From the NCBI GenBank assembly GCA_003518885.1, contig DOXU01000077.1:1-8691 (forward strand): 8,691 nt of DNA, written 5' to 3'. Source of the stretch: Oscillospiraceae bacterium. GTDB taxonomy: Bacteria; Bacillota; Clostridia; Oscillospirales; Ethanoligenentaceae. The notes beneath the pieces are model-generated. The model was not told where the DNA came from. It did not search any database and worked only from the letters and a program-made list of their open reading frames with translations. Positions 1 to 4,201 of the stretch are shown here, piece after piece. Every line of letters begins with the position of its first letter. The stretch's first letter is position 1. Position numbers and translations under genes: made by a program.

Positions 1-344
1 GCAATGAACAAATGCTCTACGCTGGTATACTCGTCTTTAAATTTTTTTGCCTCATCCTGTGCATGAAGTAGCAACGTGCTAAAACGCCTGGTTAAATAGG
101 TTTGACTGGCACCGCTACCTGTAACACTTGGCAATTTATTTAGCGCATTCTGTAAGGCCTGTTGATATACATCCAGATGCACGCCCATATAACCTAAAAG
201 TTTCGGGATAAGACCATCCTTCTGCTCAATCAAAGCAGCATGCAGGTGTTCTCCGTCCACCTCCTGATTTCCGCGGCGAATTGCCATCTCTTGTGAAGTA
301 GAAATAGCCTCTTGCGCTTTTACTGTAAATTCTTCCATTGTCAT
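1..344 (-). CDS. clpB: ClpB disaggregase chaperone, N-terminal part (gene runs off the window)
   Basis: The first 114 codons of a ClpB/Hsp100 AAA+ disaggregase are visible; the nucleotide-binding domains lie beyond position 1. The protein begins MTMEEFTVKAQEAI and continues through the double Clp-N repeat, with the family-typical stretches EVDGEHLHAALIEQ and YTSVEHLF. ClpB works in the cytoplasm with DnaK/DnaJ/GrpE to pull proteins out of aggregates after heat stress. The ATG at 344-342 is chosen because AGGAGG (356-351) lies 6 nt upstream; a second in-frame ATG at 338 is less well placed. The gene has its own sigma-A promoter overlapped by a CtsR operator, so heat-inducible control by CtsR is expected. 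It is separated from ptsI upstream by a terminator, so it is probably transcribed on its own. ClpC and ClpA share the Clp-N fold, but the N-terminal sequence and the lack of linked ctsR-mcsAB favour ClpB. Confidence 0.93.
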   Translation of the reverse strand, partial: MTMEEFTVKAQEAISTSQEMAIRRGNQEVDGEHLHAALIEQKDGLIPKLLGYMGVHLDVYQQALQNALNKLPSVTGSGASQTYLTRRFSTLLLHAQDEAKKFKDEYTSVEHLFI

Positions 345-361
345 ATATATTCCTCCTTCGC

Positions 362-380
362 ACTAATATACTCCATTAGT
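362..380 (-). repeat. Short inverted repeat in the clpB 5' leader
   Basis: ACTAAT (362-367) and ATTAGT (375-380) are perfect 6-bp arms around a 7-nt loop. The repeat lies in the expected untranslated leader of clpB, 6 nt upstream of the Shine-Dalgarno sequence in transcript direction. It is AT-rich and weak, and it does not match the CIRCE element. It could be a minor mRNA hairpin or chance. Confidence 0.3.
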
Positions 381-407
381 ACTAGGTTTTCTTTTGAATC
401 TTCGGTC

Positions 408-436
408 AGTATAGCATATTGGTCAAAGAAAGTCAA
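408..436 (-). promoter_or_regulatory. Sigma-A promoter of clpB
   Basis: On the minus strand, TTGACT (436-431) and TATACT (413-408) are separated by exactly 17 nt, matching the vegetative sigma-A consensus at 5 of 6 positions in each box. Transcription would start near 401, giving a leader of about 57 nt before the clpB ATG. The -35 box is buried in the CtsR operator. Confidence 0.85.
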
Positions 437-437
437 A
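421..437 (+). promoter_or_regulatory. CtsR operator (heptad direct repeat)
   Basis: GGTCAAA (421-427), a 3-nt spacer GAA, and AGTCAAA (431-437) form the known CtsR box, a tandem heptad of the form RGTCAAANANRGTCAAA. It covers the -35 box of the clpB promoter, so bound CtsR would exclude RNA polymerase and heat inactivation of CtsR would release it. The ctsR gene itself is not in the window. Confidence 0.92.
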
Positions 438-509
438 GTTTATTTTCTCATTCTTTCAAAATCGCTTTTCTGCCTTATTTTAGTATTTTCTTACCTTTCA
501 TTTTTATGC

Positions 510-540
510 AAAAAAGCAGCTGTTCTATTCGAACAGCTGC
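510..540 (-). terminator. Intrinsic terminator of ptsI
   Basis: Read on the minus strand, a perfect 10-bp stem (GCAGCTGTTC pairing with GAACAGCTGC, 540-531 and 525-516) closes a 5-nt loop and is followed directly by six T residues (515-510). It begins 18 nt after the ptsI stop codon and insulates ptsI from the clpB promoter. Confidence 0.95.
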
Positions 541-558
541 CTTTATTTTTCTTTTTAA

Positions 559-2226
559 TCACTCACCAATTGCACGTAAAATGCCCTTGGCCACTTTCTC
601 TACATCGCTTTCCCGCACTTTGCTTCGCACTTCCAAAACTTTAGGGGGAGCAACCGAAAGCTCGTCCACGCCCATTGCCAAAAATGTCTCCGTCATGGCA
701 GTATCTGCACCCAGTTCTCCACAAACACCAACCCATGCGCCATATTGATGCCCATTTTTTACAACACGACGGATCAAACGCAAAACCGCCTTATGATGCA
801 AATTGTAATATTTTTCAAGTTCTTGATTTTGTCGATCAACTGCCAAAGTATATTGAATCAAATCATTGGTCCCAATACTCAAAAAGTCCACCTCTTTTGC
901 CAAATCATCACTGACAATGGCTGCTGCTGGTGTTTCGATCATGATACCCAACTCTACATATTCAGAAAAAGGTAGACTTCTTTGCGCAAGTTCCGTCTTC
1001 ACTTCCTCAATAATTTCTTTGATCCGACGCACTTCTTCCACCGAGATAATCATGGGAAACATAATACCCAGGCGTCCATACACAGAAGCACGAAATAGTG
1101 CACGCAATTGTGTTTTAAAGAGCTGTGGTCTTTGTAGACAAATTCGAATGGCCCGAAACCCCATCGCTGGATTTTCTTCATGAGGAAGCCCGAAATAATC
1201 CACTTGTTTATCCGCTCCAATGTCCATGGTACGAATAATCACTTTTTTGCCCTTCATTTGGGAAAGAACCGCTTTGTAAGTTTCAAATTGCATTTCCTCT
1301 GTTGGATAATCATTACCATCCAAGTACAAAAACTCACTGCGAAAAAGGCCAATACCGCCCGCATCATTTTGCAAAACATGGGCAACGTCCTGCAAAGAAC
1401 CAATATTCGCATTAATTCGAATGGTTCTCCCGTCTCTTGTCACATTCTCCTTACCTTTAAGTGCCTCCATAGACTCCAAGTGACGGCGAAATTCTGCACG
1501 CAACCCCTGCATTTTTTCCAATGTGATAGGATCGGGATCCAAATAGACTGCGCCGGCAAAAGCATCAATCACCGCTTCTTTTCCATCACAATCTTCTGTA
1601 AGCTGCCCTTGCAAACCGACCACTGTTGGTACCGACATAGTGCGTGCCAAAATGGCTGCATGGGAATTTGTCGAGCCTTGCAGTAAGGCAAAACCTAAGA
1701 TTCCCTCTTTGTCCAATTGAACGATCTCACTGGGCAAAAGATCATCAGCCACAATAATCATCGGTTCCTTTATTTGAGAAAAATTTTCACTATCCGTATC
1801 AAGCAACTTAGAAATCAATTTTTCCGAAATATCGCGCATATCCGCTGCCCTATTGCGCATATAGGCATTTTCCATATTTCTAAAGATGGAAATATAATGA
1901 TTGGCCGTTTGCTCTACCGCAAACTCAGCATTAACACGCTCTGTTTTAATAATGGATTTTATTCCTTGAATGAAGCCTTCATCTTTTAACATCATCTCAT
2001 GAACGCGAAAAATCATCGCCTCTGGTTCACCCAAATCTTGCAGTGCCTGATCATAAAGATCGCGCAAACAAGCCACTGCCTGTTCACTGGCCTCTTCGTA
2101 TCGCTTTAATTCACGTTCTACACTGCCAATATGTCGGCGTTCAATAATCTGTTCTTTCCGCTTAAAAAAATACAATCTACCAAAACAAATACCGCTCGAA
2201 ATGCCATTTCCTTTAAAAATTTTCAC
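559..2226 (-). CDS. ptsI: Phosphoenolpyruvate-protein phosphotransferase (PTS enzyme I)
   Basis: Enzyme I takes the phosphoryl group of phosphoenolpyruvate onto a histidine and passes it to HPr, starting the cytoplasmic cascade that drives PTS sugar uptake. At 555 residues it is slightly shorter than usual (about 570-575). The N-terminal half carries the phospho-histidine loop GSTNSHAAILAR with active-site His189. The PEP-binding barrel follows with GIGLFRSEFLYLD (Arg296), RTMDIGADK (Arg332), ENPAMGFRAIR, the metal-ligand stretch IMIETPAAA near 428-436, SIGTNDLIQYTLAVDRQN (450-467) and the catalytic CGELGAD with Cys502. All key residues are present. The start is a GTG (2226-2224), preceded by AGGGCGGTGG 4 nt upstream; it gives the family-typical opening KIFKGNGISSG. 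No ptsH lies next to it, which is unusual because ptsH-ptsI pairs are common. No promoter is obvious in the 157-nt gap upstream, so read-through from the regulator gene is possible. It ends in a strong terminator. Confidence 0.96.
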   Translation of the reverse strand: MKIFKGNGISSGICFGRLYFFKRKEQIIERRHIGSVERELKRYEEASEQAVACLRDLYDQALQDLGEPEAMIFRVHEMMLKDEGFIQGIKSIIKTERVNAEFAVEQTANHYISIFRNMENAYMRNRAADMRDISEKLISKLLDTDSENFSQIKEPMIIVADDLLPSEIVQLDKEGILGFALLQGSTNSHAAILARTMSVPTVVGLQGQLTEDCDGKEAVIDAFAGAVYLDPDPITLEKMQGLRAEFRRHLESMEALKGKENVTRDGRTIRINANIGSLQDVAHVLQNDAGGIGLFRSEFLYLDGNDYPTEEMQFETYKAVLSQMKGKKVIIRTMDIGADKQVDYFGLPHEENPAMGFRAIRICLQRPQLFKTQLRALFRASVYGRLGIMFPMIISVEEVRRIKEIIEEVKTELAQRSLPFSEYVELGIMIETPAAAIVSDDLAKEVDFLSIGTNDLIQYTLAVDRQNQELEKYYNLHHKAVLRLIRRVVKNGHQYGAWVGVCGELGADTAMTETFLAMGVDELSVAPPKVLEVRSKVRESDVEKVAKGILRAIGE

Positions 2227-2383
2227 TTTTCCACCGCCCTACGCACTATTTGCCTCTTTCCAACATGTATTGAAAAAACAGGCACGAACATTTTCCCGCT
2301 TACAGAACCGTTCATACCTGATTTCTTTTCTTCTATTAAAATAAAAAACTTGCTTTACGCATCAGGGGCCATGTTTTTCCCTT

Positions 2384-3010
2384 TTACACATCACGTACAA
2401 AAGTGTTAAACCGCCCAATCACGTTTTCATCCCCTACAATTAACACTTTATCCCCTTTTTGAAATTCATAATAAGGTCCAGGAGAAATCAGCAATTGTGC
2501 ATGTTGAACCACACCAATAATCGTTGCGCCGGTATTATGCCAAATTTCCAACTGCCCAATACTTTTTCCAATAACAGCAGAGTGTTCGGGGAGGGAAACT
2601 TCGACCGGGGAAACCAAATCAGAGCGTTTATATTTATATAAGTCAATAATTTTGGAAGTAAGGGTAGAAATTTCTTTGTCCATTTGTCTACGCTCAGCAA
2701 ATAACCGATCTAAATCATTATGCAAATGGGCAATACTCTCATCATCTTTAAAACTGTTGACGAACTGAATCGCCTTTGCGCGAGATGATACAACAATTCC
2801 ACTTCCCAAATAGACTTCTACAACTTGCTTATCCGACAGAATAGACATCGCTCTACGGATTGTCTCTGGTGAAACATGGTATTCTGTAGACAAAATAGAA
2901 CGCCCCTTTAGCCTTTCTCCCTCGGTAATTTCCCCTGAGGCAATACGGGTAGCTAAATCGACTGCTATTTTTAAATACCGCGGCGTTGTAATCTGCGCGG
3001 AAGAGGACAT
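2384..3010 (-). CDS. BusR-like regulator: GntR winged helix plus RCK_C (TrkA-C) domain
   Basis: This 208-residue protein has the layout of BusR, the c-di-AMP-responsive repressor of glycine-betaine import in lactic acid bacteria and streptococci. Residues 9-77 form a GntR-type winged helix-turn-helix (recognition-helix region VSPETIRRAM, wing LGSGIVV). Residues 90-127 are a charged, probably coiled-coil linker. Residues 130-206 form an RCK_C domain (VSLPEHSAVIGKSIGQL, GATIIGVVQ, FQKGDKVLIVGD). RCK_C domains in KtrA, CpaA and BusR bind c-di-AMP. No signal peptide or membrane segment is seen, so it is cytoplasmic. The ATG at 3010 has AGGTG 10 nt upstream. No betaine transporter is adjacent, so its targets are unknown; autoregulation is suggested by an inverted repeat over its own promoter. 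ptsI follows 157 nt downstream with no clear terminator between, so the two may be cotranscribed. The domain architecture is sure; ligand and target are inferred. Confidence 0.88.
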   Translation of the reverse strand: MSSSAQITTPRYLKIAVDLATRIASGEITEGERLKGRSILSTEYHVSPETIRRAMSILSDKQVVEVYLGSGIVVSSRAKAIQFVNSFKDDESIAHLHNDLDRLFAERRQMDKEISTLTSKIIDLYKYKRSDLVSPVEVSLPEHSAVIGKSIGQLEIWHNTGATIIGVVQHAQLLISPGPYYEFQKGDKVLIVGDENVIGRFNTFVRDV

Positions 3011-3037
3011 TGCGCGTCATCACCTATTCGTAAATAT

Positions 3038-3074
3038 TTGCATTCAGTATACAATACTCCCTACCCGAATGCAA
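3038..3074. repeat. Operator-like inverted repeat around the regulator's promoter
   Basis: TTGCATTC (3038-3045) and GAATGCAA (3067-3074) are perfect 8-bp arms 21 nt apart. One arm overlaps the -35 box and the other lies just past the -10 box, at the start site. A smaller nested dyad, AGTAT-TGT-ATACT (3046-3058), covers the -10 box. A wide-spaced pair of half-sites would suit a tetrameric regulator such as BusR, which is reported to read bipartite sites. That the protein encoded here binds it is inference. Confidence 0.6.
3046..3074 (-). promoter_or_regulatory. Sigma-A promoter of the BusR-like regulator
   Basis: On the minus strand, TTGCAT (3074-3069) and TATACT (3051-3046) are spaced by 17 nt. 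Transcription would begin near 3039, leaving a leader of about 29 nt before the ATG at 3010 with AGGTG inside it. Both boxes lie within a longer inverted repeat. Confidence 0.8.
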
Positions 3075-3113
3075 GGTAAAGGCACTCTCTGGTGATAAAT
3101 TTTCAGCAAAGAG

Positions 3114-3133
3114 AAATTTGCGCTTGCAAATTT
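3114..3133. repeat. 20-bp dyad upstream of the plus-strand promoter
   Basis: AAATTTGC (3114-3121) and GCAAATTT (3126-3133) are perfect 8-bp arms around GCTT. A second palindrome, GCAAATTTGC (3126-3135), overlaps the right arm. The element covers both candidate -35 boxes of the plus-strand promoter, so it is placed like a repressor operator. It shares the core TTGCA with the inverted repeat at 3038-3074, which hints at one regulator acting on both divergent transcripts. Confidence 0.5.
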
Positions 3134-3160
3134 GCAGGCAATCCGATACTATTATATATT
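3124..3160 (+). promoter_or_regulatory. Plus-strand promoter (two overlapping candidates)
   Basis: Two overlapping sigma-A-like pairs are visible, each with a 17-nt spacer: TTGCAA (3124-3129) with TACTAT (3147-3152), and TTGCAG (3132-3137) with TATATT (3155-3160). They would start transcription near 3159 or 3167. A promoter here is needed to explain the plus-strand terminator at 3256-3287, since the only gene upstream runs the other way. No good promoter is seen between that terminator and ogg. Confidence 0.6.
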
Positions 3161-3287
3161 GGTAGTAGTTTAAAATAAAAGAGTGAAAAACACCGCTGTT
3201 TTTCTTCACAAAATAGAAAGATGAATGCATTTTCATCCTATTGATAACCATTTCGGCGGGCCGGCGAAAACTGCCGGTCCGCTTTTT
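3160..3287 (+). ncRNA. Candidate structured RNA: leader/attenuator of ogg-polA or a small RNA
   Basis: Between the candidate promoter and a strong intrinsic terminator lies a region of about 120-130 nt without a convincing gene but with ordered hairpins. Hairpin 1 pairs AAAAACA (3186-3192) with TGTTTTT (3197-3203) over a CCGC tetraloop, with GTG/CAC (3183-3185 and 3207-3209) below a 3-nt bulge. Hairpin 2 pairs GATGAA (3220-3225) with TTCATC (3232-3237) around a 6-nt loop, extended by ATAG/CTAT (3213-3216 and 3238-3241) across an AAA bulge. The terminator hairpin follows. The ogg start codon comes 47 nt after the T run, so the RNA may be a conditional leader. I do not recognise it as a known riboswitch, T-box, 6S or SRP RNA. 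No clear antiterminator pairing was found; a short CCGC/GCGG match is the best. Confidence 0.45.
3256..3287 (+). terminator. Orphan intrinsic terminator upstream of ogg
   Basis: GCGGGCCGGC (3256-3265) pairs with GCCGGTCCGC (3273-3282), one pair being a G-U wobble, around a 7-nt loop. Five T residues follow (3283-3287). The reverse orientation has no T run after the stem, so it acts on plus-strand transcripts only. No plus-strand protein gene precedes it in the window, which implies an RNA ending here or regulated read-through into ogg. Confidence 0.85.
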
Positions 3288-3334
3288 CAAATTAGCTAAC
3301 AATTTCTTGCTTTGGCTAGAAAGGAAAAGGCCAC

Positions 3335-4201
3335 ATGATACAGCAAATGACCGACCGCACTATTTGGGTATCCGTTCCAGATTTTGACCCTGATGCCGTT
3401 TTTGAGAATGGTCAATGCTTCCGCTGGAAAAAACAAGAGGACGGATCGTGGACAGGGATTGCCTTTCATCGCGAATTGACCTTACACAAGCAGCAAGATG
3501 GCCTCCTTTTGAGTGGAACCACTGCCTCAGAATTTGAAACCATCTGGAGACAATATTTTGACCTGGACAGAGATTATACGACCATCCGTTCTACTTTTAT
3601 GAAAGATGGACCACTTGCGCGCGCTGTTTTATCTTCGCCAGGTCTTCGCCTACTGCGTCAGGAACCATGGGAGGCACTCTGTTCCTTCATTTTTTCCCAA
3701 AACAACAATATTCCCCGAATAAAAGGGATTATTGATCGACTTTGCACGCACTTTGGGGAGAAATTACCTGGCGGCGGTTTTTCTTTTCCCTCCCCCGCTA
3801 CTCTTTCCATCTGTAATGAGGAAGATCTTGCGCCCTTGCGTTGCGGTTTTCGTGCCAAATATGTATTGGACGCCGCCAGAAAGGTATCCTCCGGTGCCAT
3901 TGATCTAAATGCCCTTTCCTCTATTCCCTTGGATGAAGCGCGTTCCATTTTGCAGACAATTCATGGTGTTGGGCCCAAAGTGGCCGAGTGCGCCCTTTTG
4001 TTCGGGTGCGGGCGCATTGATTGCTTTCCTATCGACGTTTGGGTGCGACGCATTCTGGCCGCTTACTACCCAGAAGGATTTCCCAAAGAGCTCCAAGCAT
4101 TTGGCGGAATTGCACAGCAATTTTTATTTCACTACGAACGCAATCACGCCACACACAGTCAACGCGCTCGTTCTACAACGCCCCGGAGGAAATGTTTATG
4201 A
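3335..4201 (+). CDS. ogg: 8-oxoguanine DNA glycosylase / AP lyase, OGG1 type
   Basis: This is a bifunctional base-excision repair enzyme that removes 8-oxoguanine and cuts the abasic strand through a lysine Schiff base. The 288-residue protein has an OGG_N domain (about 10-105, with NGQCFRW matching the human SGQSFRW finger) followed by a helix-hairpin-helix glycosylase domain. Residues equivalent to those of human OGG1 can be read off: NNN at 123-125 and Arg128 in the strand-probing loop, the hairpin IHGVGPKVAEC with catalytic Lys215 and Cys219, catalytic Asp234 in FPIDVW, and AQQFLF with Gln261 and Phe265. The last 18 residues are basic and probably disordered. The ATG at 3335 is preceded by AAAGG-AAAAGG. 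Its stop overlaps the polA start as ATGA, implying translational coupling. Bacterial OGG1-type enzymes are known from Clostridium species, whereas most bacteria use MutM for this job. Confidence 0.93.
   Translation: MIQQMTDRTIWVSVPDFDPDAVFENGQCFRWKKQEDGSWTGIAFHRELTLHKQQDGLLLSGTTASEFETIWRQYFDLDRDYTTIRSTFMKDGPLARAVLSSPGLRLLRQEPWEALCSFIFSQNNNIPRIKGIIDRLCTHFGEKLPGGGFSFPSPATLSICNEEDLAPLRCGFRAKYVLDAARKVSSGAIDLNALSSIPLDEARSILQTIHGVGPKVAECALLFGCGRIDCFPIDVWVRRILAAYYPEGFPKELQAFGGIAQQFLFHYERNHATHSQRARSTTPRRKCL
4185..4190 (+). promoter_or_regulatory. Ribosome binding site that fixes the polA start
   Basis: GGAGGA lies 7 nt before ATG 4198 but only 1 nt before the in-frame ATG at 4192, so 4198 is the better start. 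The reading frame is open as far back as 4021, but that part is a shadow of ogg. Confidence 0.8.

Noticed and set aside
361..385. CIRCE/HrcA operator in the clpB leader
   Set aside because: The short ACTAAT/ATTAGT repeat does not match the 9-bp CIRCE arms TTAGCACTC/GAGTGCTAA.
312..748. Plus-strand open frames across the clpB-ptsI gap
   Set aside because: They cross the clpB promoter, the CtsR box and the ptsI terminator and are antisense to clear coding sequence.
2339..2383. Possible terminator after the BusR-like gene (T-rich run on the minus strand)
   Set aside because: There is a T run (TTTTTTATTTT) but no stable GC-rich stem directly before it.
3024..3302. A 92-codon minus-strand open frame across the divergent region
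   Set aside because: It runs through the regulator promoter, both dyads and the terminator hairpin, has no good ribosome site, and its product resembles no protein family.
4021..4197. N-terminal extension of the polA frame back to 4021
   Set aside because: The extension is an out-of-frame shadow of ogg with basic, low-complexity content; GGAGGA and the family N-terminus MKMLVLDGNS place the start at 4198.
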